From NCBI GenBank assembly GCA_003116995.1, contig BDSL01000172.1, positions 56,690 to 120,689 on the forward strand: a stretch of 64,000 nt of DNA. The letters are read 5' to 3'. Shown here piece after piece: positions 55,206 to 64,000 of this stretch; within the stretch, counting starts at the first letter, position 1, and each line of letters begins with the position of its first letter. The translations under genes were made by a program, and so were the position numbers. This DNA is from Yamagishiella unicocca. Taxonomy: Eukaryota > Chlorophyta > Chlorophyceae > Chlamydomonadales > Volvocaceae. The notes beneath the pieces were generated by a model that saw nothing but the letters and a program-made list of their open reading frames with translations, searched no databases and was not told the origin of the DNA.

Positions 55206-58200
55206 TTAATTACATGGATAGCCCATCTTATCAAGCGCAGCATCGAGCCGTGCAAGATCTGCCCGCCACATTTCCATTACTCCAGTCGCTTCCAGCACTT
55301 TAAGACTTGCTTTGGTTTCCTTGAATGATTTTTCCAGACTCTCTTTTTTAGAGCGCGTCATTGATGACATGGGCATAGAGGTCAAGTAGCTGTAAGAATT
55401 GTCAATCATTGCAAGTTCATGTGATTTCATCACTGAATCAAAATCGGTATCTGATACCGTGTGTAGTTGAAGATCACCCGATGTAACAAGGTCAAGGAAA
55501 TGAATCCTCTCGTGAAGCAAGAGGACACGATTTGAAAGGATCTCCATCTGGCTCTTCTTACGTTTTGTGTATCCCTCAAGGCGCACGGTGACAAAATCAT
55601 CGATGATGGCCTCCGGTGTAGCATATCGCTTGATGCGGCCGGCAGCGTCAAAGAGGTGCATGTTTGATGTGGATGTACAGCGATTGTTGACCAGCTTTAG
55701 CTCCTTGTCTAGACGCGAACATCCATAATCATCTTTCTCTAGGTAGTCTGTCGCGATGGCAGCGTTTTGAAATGCAACTGTGAAGTCTATTGTGGTATCT
55801 CCTGAATCATTTGAAAATGACTTGACATCGGCATTTCTAGCCACAAATGCTTCCAGTGTAACCTTGAAGTCGTCAGTCCACACGCCAATGGGCAACTCAG
55901 TGATGCGCACCCTGCTAGTTTTCCCAATTTGCTTGTAGACTCCATGACAAGGTGAGGGCCCCGTGTATCCACGATACCATGGCTCCAAGGGAGCGCAAGG
56001 TCTACAATGCCTGCTGCTTGCTTCTTCATCGCACTCGATCACCTCCGCCTGATGATGTTCCTGATGTTCGTTGTTGTTGTTGCTCTCATCAGCAGCAGCA
56101 GACATTGCAATGATTTTGGATACTATGCGCGATATGATCTGACGTGGGTTGTAGCAAGGGATGCTCGTTGAGTAGCCCGTACCGATTCCAACGGCGCCAT
56201 TTACAAGGACCATTGGGATGATTGGCAGGTACCATTGTGGTTCCACGGGAATGCCTTCGACTTGAAGGTACGTTAGAATGTCATCGTCTTCAGGACAGTA
56301 TATCTTGCGTGTGATGCTAGTCATGTGTGTGTGAATGTACCTGGGGCTGGCACTGTCACCTCCACCTGTGAGGCGGGTGCCAAACTGACCAACAGGCTCC
56401 AATAAGTTGATATTGTTGCTACCTACGAAGTCTTGCGCCATTCCAACGATTGTTCCGTGCAGAGATGTGTCACCATGATGATAAACCGCATGCTCGGAGA
56501 TGTAGCCCGCGAGCTGAAGGACTTTAATCTCCTTTGTCAGATCTCTCTTGAAGCAACCAAAAAGAACCTTCCTCTGAGAGATTTTCAGTCCATCCACGAG
56601 ACTAGGGATGGAACGCTCCGTGTCATATGCGCTAAAATGTATTAAATCCTTGTCGATAAACTCCTGGTAGGACAACGCGCCAGTGTCCGTGGACGCCACA
56701 GATGTAGAATCGTAGTCTGTCAGCCATTGCTTTCTGTCATTAGCTCGCTTCTTGTTGAAAGCGAGGTCCATAGCTTCTTGACACGCATCCGACCACTCGT
56801 ATGAAATGAGACGCATGACCTTGAAGTACTCACGCGCCTCAAGGGGTGTGCTTGTACCCAGACCTTTGTAGTACTTGCAGGTCCACTGTTTCATCTCTTC
56901 TTCACTCAGGCCTGAGCTCCATTCCTGGAAGGCGGACATGCTGTAAAATTCCTTGTCTGTATCGCTGCCTCCCTTTGTGTTCTCACTGGTCTTGACATTC
57001 TTTGTTTTTTTACCACGTGTCGTGTGTGCCTTGACAATAGGAGTGAGCATGCTGCAAATGAATCCAGGGATACGCAGCAGGGACGGCCACTGATTTGCAA
57101 ATAGGTTCATGACGAGACCCTTGATATGCGATCCATCTGCATCAGCGTCGGCCAGGATCATCACGCTCCCGTAGCGAAGCTCCGCCACTGTCTCGTACTC
57201 GCGTCCCGACTGCAGACCCAGGATCTTCTTAAGACTGGCAATCTCCGCATTGTCACTGATCTTCTGGACGGTAGCATCACACACGTTGAGCATCTTGCCT
57301 CTCAGGGGAAAGACACCAAACTTTTGTCGACCGACCACGACAAGCCCTGCAATGGCCATGGCCTTGGCAGAATCGCCCTCGGTCAGTATGAGTGTGCACT
57401 GTGAGCTCTTCGGTGTGCCTGCCCATTCCGCATCGTCTAGTTTGGGGATTCCAGACACGGTGGCCTTCTTTGTGCCATCAGATTTCTTGAGGTCCTTCGT
57501 CATGATAGCCACACTCAATGATGACACACGATCGACAAGGTCTCCGAGCTGGTAGATACGTTCGACAAATTTGCCAGGCAACTCGATCTTAACGCCAAAT
57601 TTGTTTGCTGGTGTGGTCAGCGTATCCTTGGACTGCGAATCAAATGTGGGATTCGGCACTGTTGCCCGGAGAAATAGGAACAAGTTATCCTTGATGAAGT
57701 GTTTCTTGATCACGGCACCCTTCTTCTTCGATGCAATCATGTCGTACAGTTTTTTGACCAGGAAGGCGCTGATTGCGTCGACATGTTTGCCTCCTCGGAG
57801 CGTGGCGACACCATTGACAAAAGAAACATGCTGGAAAGAGTCCGTTTGTGACAGACCCACTGCAATTTCCCACCCATCCGATAACTTGTGGTATACTATA
57901 TTGTTAGCTGTGTTGCTGTTGCTGTAGAGATCACAATATTTCTCAAACGACTTGCACTCCAGCTTTTGATCATTGAGGAACACGGTGACACCACTGTCCG
58001 TTACAGCTGTGACATCGTATACACGTTTGACCAGAAGGCTGTACGTGTCGTCATCAATGCCATCTGCCATCTTGAAGCGTTCATAGTCTGGCAGGAACGA
58101 CACACGTGTCATGGGCTTGTTACTACATGGTTGTATCTCTGGCGGATTGATGACAGTCATGTTATCTTCAAATCGCTGCGTGTACTTCTTCTTGGTGGTT

Positions 58201-58697
58201 GCGTCGATGGTTTCAATGCAGAACCACTTGCTGTAGATATTGCATGCTTTGGCGCCAATACCATTCTGTCCTCCCGTCGTCCTACTCTTCTCATCATCAT
58301 AGTTGCTAGATGTCAGCATATGCCCAAATATGAGTTCTGGGACATAGACGCCGGAGGAATGCAGCTCCACAGGAATGCCATCACCGTCGTTCTCCACAGT
58401 TATAATGTTGGTCACGCGATCTATTGTAACAGCTATGCGCTTGACCTTGCTCTCCGAAGTCAAAGTCGAATTCGAAGTCTTCGCGGCGTTAGTATTCGCG
58501 CTGTGATCTACAGCATTCATCAATATCTCATCAATGATTTTGTAAAACCCAGGAACGTACTGGATTGTCTTTTGTACCATCTGTGATCCTTCAAATACCC
58601 ATGTCAGCTGGCTCTCGGACTCCATAGAACCAATGTACATGCCGGGACGATTGAGGACATGTTCTTTGAGCTCATATTGCTGATATTTCTCGGTCAT
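55206..58697 (-). CDS. TOP2: Type II DNA topoisomerase (eukaryotic/viral type)
   Basis: 1163 residues from an ATG. It has a complete domain order: GHKL ATPase (PGMYIGS, EILMNAVDHSAN, NDGDGIPVE, GGQNGIGAKACNIYS); TOPRIM with EGDSAKAMAIAG near residue 439, FPLRGKMLNV, and DADADGSHIKGL near 518; a winged-helix domain with SQRKVLFGCFKR and the catalytic tyrosine in ASPRYIHTH near 786; and the C-gate. Length and fused ATPase/cleavage parts fit the nucleo-cytoplasmic virus enzyme, which lacks the long eukaryotic C-terminal tail. An intact, probably active enzyme that passes duplexes to resolve replication tangles. Confidence 0.97.
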   Translation of the reverse strand: MTEKYQQYELKEHVLNRPGMYIGSMESESQLTWVFEGSQMVQKTIQYVPGFYKIIDEILMNAVDHSANTNAAKTSNSTLTSESKVKRIAVTIDRVTNIITVENDGDGIPVELHSSGVYVPELIFGHMLTSSNYDDEKSRTTGGQNGIGAKACNIYSKWFCIETIDATTKKKYTQRFEDNMTVINPPEIQPCSNKPMTRVSFLPDYERFKMADGIDDDTYSLLVKRVYDVTAVTDSGVTVFLNDQKLECKSFEKYCDLYSNSNTANNIVYHKLSDGWEIAVGLSQTDSFQHVSFVNGVATLRGGKHVDAISAFLVKKLYDMIASKKKGAVIKKHFIKDNLFLFLRATVPNPTFDSQSKDTLTTPANKFGVKIELPGKFVERIYQLGDLVDRVSSLSVAIMTKDLKKSDGTKKATVSGIPKLDDAEWAGTPKSSQCTLILTEGDSAKAMAIAGLVVVGRQKFGVFPLRGKMLNVCDATVQKISDNAEIASLKKILGLQSGREYETVAELRYGSVMILADADADGSHIKGLVMNLFANQWPSLLRIPGFICSMLTPIVKAHTTRGKKTKNVKTSENTKGGSDTDKEFYSMSAFQEWSSGLSEEEMKQWTCKYYKGLGTSTPLEAREYFKVMRLISYEWSDACQEAMDLAFNKKRANDRKQWLTDYDSTSVASTDTGALSYQEFIDKDLIHFSAYDTERSIPSLVDGLKISQRKVLFGCFKRDLTKEIKVLQLAGYISEHAVYHHGDTSLHGTIVGMAQDFVGSNNINLLEPVGQFGTRLTGGGDSASPRYIHTHMTSITRKIYCPEDDDILTYLQVEGIPVEPQWYLPIIPMVLVNGAVGIGTGYSTSIPCYNPRQIISRIVSKIIAMSAAADESNNNNEHQEHHQAEVIECDEEASSRHCRPCAPLEPWYRGYTGPSPCHGVYKQIGKTSRVRITELPIGVWTDDFKVTLEAFVARNADVKSFSNDSGDTTIDFTVAFQNAAIATDYLEKDDYGCSRLDKELKLVNNRCTSTSNMHLFDAAGRIKRYATPEAIIDDFVTVRLEGYTKRKKSQMEILSNRVLLLHERIHFLDLVTSGDLQLHTVSDTDFDSVMKSHELAMIDNSYSYLTSMPMSSMTRSKKESLEKSFKETKASLKVLEATGVMEMWRADLARLDAALDKMGYPCN

Positions 58698-58830
58698 GAC
58701 TAATGTTCTGATGCGCTGATGTCCTGTAGTGATACAAACGAGAGTTACATGATCTGGCTTTATGAAGGAAAATATTTATCTAAACATGTACTAGCTTTTG
58801 AAAGAAGTTTCGCAGGTTGAGAGAAAGGAC

Positions 58831-59661
58831 ATGCAAACCGCGAAGCCCGAGGATTATGATATCGATATCACACAGTACCGTGTTTGCAATAACAATGCGG
58901 ATGGGACTTCAGGTGGCAATTGTTTTATGGTGGATGTAAACCAAAGTGATCCGGTCATTAACAAAATGGTCATACCAATGAAAACAAATGTTACAGATAA
59001 CACGAGTAGTAGAGTTTATTCCAAACAACAGAACTTTGCACCATATTCAGTGGACAGTAGTAGCACTGCAACACAGCAGCAGCTTTTAGCACAGCAGATG
59101 CAGCAGCTTCAGCTTCAACAACAGGTCTACCAGATTCAGCAACAGATCCAGCAGCAGGCGTATCGCTCAACGGGGAGAGGTCGTGAAAATATCAGCAATG
59201 ATGTCAGTGTCAACGTCTCCTTGCCAGACGGCTCGGGACGTAATTTGCAAAAGCGATTCCGTCGAAATCAACGCAATCAACAGTCATCTCCGGATATGGA
59301 TGGCAATGATAACAACTACGGTGGCGTCGATGTCCAGTACAAGGGAACTGGTGACGATGGTAGTGGTAGTGGTAGTGGTAGTGGTGATAGTGGTGATAGT
59401 GGTGGAGGTAGTGGAGGTAGTGGACTATACTTTGGTGATCGATCCATTGCCAACGATCGCACAAATGCTCTCACAAATACAGGCACCGGAATGAATGGAC
59501 TTCAAAGTGTAAACTGGCAATCAGCAAGCGACCGACTTCTTCCTGAACAACAACGATGGATGATGTATCAACAGCAACAACAGCAACTACAAAACAGCAG
59601 CAGCAACTACAACAACAGCAGCAGCAACTACAACAACAATTGCAAGATCAAGCATCAATAA
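58831..59661 (+). CDS. N-terminal part of a broken lectin-like surface protein
   Basis: About 276 residues from the ATG at 58831; the frame opens at a TTG. It contains two Gln-rich arrays, a [15 protein letters not shown] linker and [17 protein letters not shown]. Near its end the CAG/CAA array (QQQQQQLQ) switches, at an AAAA run about 59590, into Asn/Ser codons, while the frame of the next gene continues the same CAG-CAA-CTA pattern. A single-base indel thus probably separates it from 59556-62318, and the two were one gene. Confidence 0.6.
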   Translation: MQTAKPEDYDIDITQYRVCNNNADGTSGGNCFMVDVNQSDPVINKMVIPMKTNVTDNTSSRVYSKQQNFAPYSVDSSSTATQQQLLAQQMQQLQLQQQVYQIQQQIQQQAYRSTGRGRENISNDVSVNVSLPDGSGRNLQKRFRRNQRNQQSSPDMDGNDNNYGGVDVQYKGTGDDGSGSGSGSGDSGDSGGGSGGSGLYFGDRSIANDRTNALTNTGTGMNGLQSVNWQSASDRLLPEQQRWMMYQQQQQQLQNSSSNYNNSSSNYNNNCKIKHQ

Positions 59662-62318
59662 ACACAACTTCTGCCTCTCGGATTGCAGGAGCAGTTGGAC
59701 GGATATCTGATTCAAGTGAATCATCATCGTTACCACCAACAATTGTCTTTGGTGATTCAACCAATCTTGCACCCTCTTACATGTCACAACCAGCCACGAT
59801 GTATGATGACACACAGGCACAGGCACCATTGGACAACTCTTCACAATTCAATATCCCAGCACCAGCACCCTCCGGATCATCATTGTACATTCAGCCAGCA
59901 CCTATAGATTCTGCGGTGTACATGTCACCTGCATCTTCAGCGTCGTACATACAGCAAGCACCCACAGATTCTGCCCTGTACATATCACCTGCACCTTCAA
60001 TGTCGTACATAGAGCCTGCACTTGCACCTTCAATGTCGACATTGTATTCAGTATCACCCGCACCCTCAAATTCGATATTTGATCTGGGACCAGCCCTCAT
60101 GGAAGAAACGCAACCTGCTCTAGGACGTTTCCCCTCACAATGGGACAACAGGGCACCAGCACCTTCAGACTCGTCATGGGGCACTGGATTATCTGCACTG
60201 GCATCAAGCCTGGTTCTGGCACCACCAGCATCTTCATCAGATGACATCACTCCGGGAACAGATGCATCGGCCAACAATCCCAGGTCCTGGGTACATAATG
60301 TTGTGACACAGTCTTCCAATCCAGGTGAGATTTACTTTGGGGGCGGTGTGACACAATCGTATATATTTGCTGGATATGTGAACCGAGTAGGTGGCAATGA
60401 CGCCACATCTATCGTCACATCCTTCACGGCACCAATGGTATCGGGCTTTGGAACAGTTCTTCGACCCAGGATGACATTCCGCCTTCTCGATTGGAGCATC
60501 AATACCGCCGAGGGCAATAACAGCAGCCCTGACCTCACCGTCATCAGCATATCAAACCTGACAGATAATACCAGTATGCAAGAAGTGCAGTTTTTCCCCA
60601 GCGTCATAATGAAGCCGAACAGGATGCAGAGGATTGAGTACGATGTGCTCAAGTTCAAGGGTGGTGACAAGGACCAGTTTCCTGAAAATCCAAGGATTAA
60701 TCTACGCGCGAAAGACCTCGCGAAAGACATTCAGCCGGGTGACAATGTGTCCAGCTGGGGAGAGTTTACACAGTCAGAAACATCAAGACAACCTAAGTAC
60801 AATGTGCGCGGCCAGCAAGGATATGTCAGTTTCGCTAGGGCTTCTTTCCAAACACTTTCGACGCCAAAACCAATTCCCATAATGACAACACATGGATTTA
60901 CGTACATATTGATGATAGCCCCAAGAATGCAACTACTCACAGACCGTGATAAGTTCATCCAGGGTATAGATAGTTGGGGCAAGGAGGTATTTGCAATCAG
61001 TCGTGATGTGCCCCGCAACCCGAAGATGATGTCCTTGCATGTTTCTGGGGCGGATTATAGGGTGCCTGTGATGGCGGCGCCACTAGAAGATATGGTGTGG
61101 TACATCTACCTATGTCGTTACAATAGAATGGAACAGTCGTTAATCATACAACGTTCCCATGTCAAAGAAAATCGGCTATACGTGGACACAATATTGACGG
61201 AGATGGGTGATGTCAATGTTGATGTTGACCTGACCATGCAAATTGCACTTGGCTCTAACATTTTGCCACCTGATCCGGGTATGCGCGGAAATACATCTTT
61301 CAACCTAGGCGCTTTTATCATGTATGACAGGGCACTGAGCGACAATGAAATGGATAATCTATTCGAGTATGTCGATGAGGGTAATGCAACACAAGTTGTG
61401 TTTCCCGCTCCTGCTCCAGCCCCATCTCCATTCGTTGCTCCTGCTCCAGCCCCATCTCCATTCGTTGCTCCTGCTCCAGCCCCATCTCCATTCGTTGCTC
61501 CTGCTCCAGCCCCATCCCCATTTGTTGCTCCTGCTCCAGCCCCATCTCCATTCGTTGCTCCTGCTCCAGCCCCATCTCCATTTCTTGATCCATCTCCAGC
61601 TCCATCTCCATTTCTCGCTCCATCTCCAGCTCCATCTCCATTTATTGCTCCAGCCCCTGCCCCATCCCCATTTATTGCTCCAGCCCCTGCCCCATCTCCA
61701 TTTGTTGCTCCAGCCCCAGCCCCATCTCCATTTATTGCTCCAGCCCCAGCCCCATCTCCATTTTCTGCTCCTGCTCCTTCTCCTTCACCTTCCGCTAAGT
61801 GGGTACCCACAAATCCCTTTCAAAACGGTGACAAGAATATATTGCCGCTACGACCAATGGTCTTGTTGCAAACCCGTGACATTGCCGATGCGCCTACGGG
61901 TAAACCTCTGGAGAAGTGGGGTACCTTCATTCAAGAGAATCCCGACAATCGTCCAGTGGTAGTTCGATACGCAGGAGATAAGAAAGTCTATGTTGGCTTC
62001 ACTGCCTTGGGGAAAAAGTTCATGTATACACCAACGGCGGTAAAACTCAAATGCGCGAGTCAACCGGTGGCCAGTGAACAGGGGTTAACATATATCATAA
62101 TGTTTCGTACGCATTCATTTCTATCCGTGGTGGACAGATTCGTACAGGGCGTATCAAAAGGTGATGAAGTGTTTTCAGTTCGGCGCCAACCTTTTGACAA
62201 CAAATATACATCTTCACAATCAGTGGAGCAGGCGAACATGTGTGGGATGGAAATACCACAGAACCCAACAGAAACTACGTATTCATCTACAGGTACAACA
62301 ACAAAAACAAAGAGTTGA
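59556..62318 (+). CDS. LamG-like repeat protein with PAPAPSPF linker (frameshifted at both ends)
   Basis: A 920-codon frame. It begins inside the poly-Gln array of the previous frame, so its own start is doubtful. Pro/Ser/Ala-rich segments ([10 protein letters not shown] repeats) are followed by a LamG-like domain at about 250-615 ending [26 protein letters not shown]. An array of about 13 [10 protein letters not shown] units (61405-61770) follows, and then the first half of a second LamG-like domain. That half stops at 62318, but its continuation is found in another frame from about 62265. Surface adhesion or glycan binding is inferred from the domains. Confidence 0.65.
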   Translation: MDDVSTATTATTKQQQQLQQQQQQLQQQLQDQASINTTSASRIAGAVGRISDSSESSSLPPTIVFGDSTNLAPSYMSQPATMYDDTQAQAPLDNSSQFNIPAPAPSGSSLYIQPAPIDSAVYMSPASSASYIQQAPTDSALYISPAPSMSYIEPALAPSMSTLYSVSPAPSNSIFDLGPALMEETQPALGRFPSQWDNRAPAPSDSSWGTGLSALASSLVLAPPASSSDDITPGTDASANNPRSWVHNVVTQSSNPGEIYFGGGVTQSYIFAGYVNRVGGNDATSIVTSFTAPMVSGFGTVLRPRMTFRLLDWSINTAEGNNSSPDLTVISISNLTDNTSMQEVQFFPSVIMKPNRMQRIEYDVLKFKGGDKDQFPENPRINLRAKDLAKDIQPGDNVSSWGEFTQSETSRQPKYNVRGQQGYVSFARASFQTLSTPKPIPIMTTHGFTYILMIAPRMQLLTDRDKFIQGIDSWGKEVFAISRDVPRNPKMMSLHVSGADYRVPVMAAPLEDMVWYIYLCRYNRMEQSLIIQRSHVKENRLYVDTILTEMGDVNVDVDLTMQIALGSNILPPDPGMRGNTSFNLGAFIMYDRALSDNEMDNLFEYVDEGNATQVVFPAPAPAPSPFVAPAPAPSPFVAPAPAPSPFVAPAPAPSPFVAPAPAPSPFVAPAPAPSPFLDPSPAPSPFLAPSPAPSPFIAPAPAPSPFIAPAPAPSPFVAPAPAPSPFIAPAPAPSPFSAPAPSPSPSAKWVPTNPFQNGDKNILPLRPMVLLQTRDIADAPTGKPLEKWGTFIQENPDNRPVVVRYAGDKKVYVGFTALGKKFMYTPTAVKLKCASQPVASEQGLTYIIMFRTHSFLSVVDRFVQGVSKGDEVFSVRRQPFDNKYTSSQSVEQANMCGMEIPQNPTETTYSSTGTTTKTKS
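61405..61790. repeat. 30-bp coding repeat (PAPAPSPF linker)
   Basis: About 13 units of CTCCTGCTCCAGCCCCATCT plus CCATTTGTTG. A similar but shorter Pro-Ala array is at 62600-62805. Both act as linkers after LamG-like domains. Confidence 0.92.
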
Positions 62319-62824
62319 TTGTGCAGTGCTCATACACGGACTCATCGAATCGCACAGTAATCATTGCAAAGAAGAAGCAACTCTCTTCCAATGTTTCAAT
62401 ACCTGACCTCTCCATGCAGATGAGTCTTGGTGCCGATATTTCAGGCATTTCACAACCAAGCACTGCGACGAAGGGATTCGCGTACTTCGAGCTGGGAGCA
62501 TTCATTATGTATGACAGATGTCTGACACCTTCAGAGACCAACAACCTATTTGAATATGTCGATGACAGTGTTGCAATGGCTGACTATGTAGGAAAACCAC
62601 CTGCGCCAGTACCTGCGCCAGTACCTGCGCCAAGACCTGCACCAAGACCTGCACCAAGACCTGCGCCCAAGACTGCGCCAGCACCCGCTGCACCAGTACC
62701 TGCGCCAGCACCTGCTGCACCAGTACCTGCGCCAGCACCTGCTGCACCAGTACCTGCGCCAGCACCTGCTGCACCAGTACCTGCGCCAGCACCTGCACCT
62801 GCAGAACCACCGAGGCTGTCTTAA
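62240..62824 (+). pseudogene. Second half of LamG-like domain 2 and Pro-Ala linker, out of frame
   Basis: This frame reads [20 protein letters not shown], then [26 protein letters not shown], aligning with the end of LamG domain 1, then PAPVPAPRPA repeats. It lies in a different frame from its first half (59556-62318) with about 80 bases of overlap and no splice sites, so an indel near 62250-62275 separates them. It stops at 62824, where the next domain again continues in another frame. Confidence 0.7.
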
Positions 62825-63230
62825 AGAGGGGAGAGAGTATTCGGTCGGATGCAACTACGAGTAGAGGCAACAGCATAACATCTCGTAATGGAAGCTTCAA
62901 AATAGTTGTCACCAATGACGGCACACTACAGCTTCAAGATACATCCACCGGGCATCTCTGTGGACCAGTCAATTTCATACAAATCTCCGAATACACCACC
63001 ATACAAACTGACACTTGACTATACAAATGGCAGTCTTGTGCTATCGGACGCGTCGAATTCGATTGTATGGCAACAGACTAGCCTTCAGACACTGCTCCCA
63101 AAGATTTCATTGTAACGATACGGGTGCTATGCACGTGGTCAGCTCTATTGGGCTTTTGTCTATGCCGTTGGAGGACAAACTGGTTTCATTAATGTTAGCA
63201 GAGGTTTCGTAGGTCAGGCGGCAAGTGCAA
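62820..63230 (+). pseudogene. Bulb-type lectin-like domain, broken frames
   Basis: From 62827 one frame reads SRGNSITSRNGSFKIVVTND and TLQLQD, and after another frame change near 62980 a second reads YKLTLDYTNGSLVLSD with SIVWQQ. These are two beta repeats of the mannose-binding B-lectin (bulb lectin) pattern, where NGSF, DGxL and VW are typical. Frames change at least twice within 400 bases. Confidence 0.5.
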
Positions 63231-64000
63231 GGACCTATTGCATAGTTTCATGGGATCGACGGACATGGAGGCATGTGGGGCGCAATGCGAAATGCGCCAG
63301 GATTGCATGGCATATTCTCATGATTCGACAACTTCGGAATGCAAACTCTTCTCACAGCCATTTAAAAGAGTGAAATCAATGACAATACAAAGACCATTGA
63401 AACCTTCGCACAGCCTATGAATAGGATTAGGAGCAATATCTTGATAAGTACAGGCAACCCCGACGATATCGTTGCAGACAAAATTCCGGTTGATGTCTGC
63501 AAAACGCTGCCTAACATATTCACTGCATGCTCCTTCGGCTCGAGCGCAAGTAGTACCTCGCCCGGTGAAAACAATCACCACACTCCCAAATACGTTTAAA
63601 GGCAGGAACGCCTGTGCATGCACTGCGATTACAACCCCGAATGCCAATCATTCTATCATAGTGGCAGCGATTGTACCCTATTCAAGGTTCCTATCGGCAA
63701 AGGGTCCGTCAAGAGTGTTCCAGATAAATCAAAGGCACAGTGGCCAGCAGTGTGTGCTCCATCAATCCAACCCGGCTTCCAACGATGCATCAAAGGTGTA
63801 CGAGGTGGTTCAAAGGATCCAAATGTGTCATGGCAATCATTCCAAACATTTCAAACACCAGATGCATGCTCTGTTGAATGCGCCAAGCGCCAAGATGCCA
63901 AAGCATTCTATCACTCTGGGACTTCGTGTGTTCTTTACAGGAAGCCGTTTGCAGAAGGTAGCAGCATGGTAGAGGGTGCGGCGGGGAGTGACCCTGATGG
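63230..64000 (+). pseudogene. PAN/Apple-domain repeats, broken frames, continues past window
   Basis: At least two to three cysteine-rich PAN-like modules: EACGAQCEMRQDCMAYSHD with ECKLF (63265-63360), CMHCDYNPECQSFYHSG with DCTLF (63615-63690), and ACSVECAKRQDAKAFYHSG with CVLYRKPF (63868-63955). The last frame is open from about 63600 to the window end. Short frames in between (for example DVCKTLPNIF near 63495) belong to other phases. The PAN domain here resembles the one in the gene at 53020-55131. Confidence 0.6.

Noticed and set aside
61118..61810. Minus-strand Gly/Ala/Asp repeat frame of 230 codons
   Set aside because: Complement of the PAPAPSPF linker repeat; the plus-strand frame carries LamG-like domains on both sides.
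62240..62330. A possible intron joining the two halves of the second LamG-like domain
   Set aside because: The protein similarity continues with almost no gap across the frame change, leaving no room for an intron, and no GT-AG pair fits.

Overview
The window looks like part of a large double-stranded DNA virus of the phylum Nucleocytoviricota, most likely infecting a protist or alga, or a recent integrated copy of one. The marker genes supporting this are an A32-type packaging ATPase (11290-12114), a type II DNA topoisomerase (55206-58697), viral RNA polymerase subunits RPB9 (25935-26294) and RPB6 (26793-27140), a TATA-binding-protein-like factor (51585-52844), an Erv1-type sulfhydryl oxidase (34861-35376), HSP70 (16207-18096), a BCS1-like AAA ATPase (12270-13796), and several small membrane proteins of types conserved in Mimiviridae and Phycodnaviridae relatives. 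Genes lie on both strands with short spacers. I see no major capsid protein, DNA polymerase, tRNA, rRNA or CRISPR array. The lineage below phylum cannot be settled by eye.

Layout: 0.3-6.4 kb holds two nucleotidyltransferase-like genes and small membrane proteins. 7.1-11.1 kb is accessory (PAQR receptor-like protein, tandem GNAT acetyltransferase, F-box-like/ankyrin gene). 11.3-18.1 kb holds the packaging ATPase, AAA ATPase and HSP70. 18.4-25.9 kb is a repeat-rich accessory block with two spliced paralogous genes, ankyrin debris and four mobile-element copies. 25.9-39.6 kb is a dense core block with transcription subunits, RING-CH protein, sulfhydryl oxidase and large membrane proteins. 41-50 kb holds a second copy of the first nucleotidyltransferase, a PARG-like enzyme and more membrane and zinc-binding proteins. 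50.5-64 kb holds LamG-like proteins, the TBP, a PAN-domain repeat protein, topoisomerase II and a long lectin-like surface-protein gene broken by several frameshifts.

Two things stand out. First, eight copies of a short non-autonomous transposon (about 81 bp, 16-bp inverted ends starting CAG, 8-bp target duplications) are scattered in spacers. This is the signature of a hAT-type MITE. Second, two distantly paralogous genes (18463-19950 and 23385-25105) carry spliceosomal-type GT-AG introns. In the second gene an exon-intron unit is tandemly duplicated, and one intron houses a MITE copy without disturbing the spliced frame. Together these suggest a virus whose genome is expressed in, or has resided in, a nucleus.

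Many listed starts were moved to the first ATG because the longest open frames begin with TTG or GTG. Coordinates of repeats and introns were counted by eye and may be off by a base.
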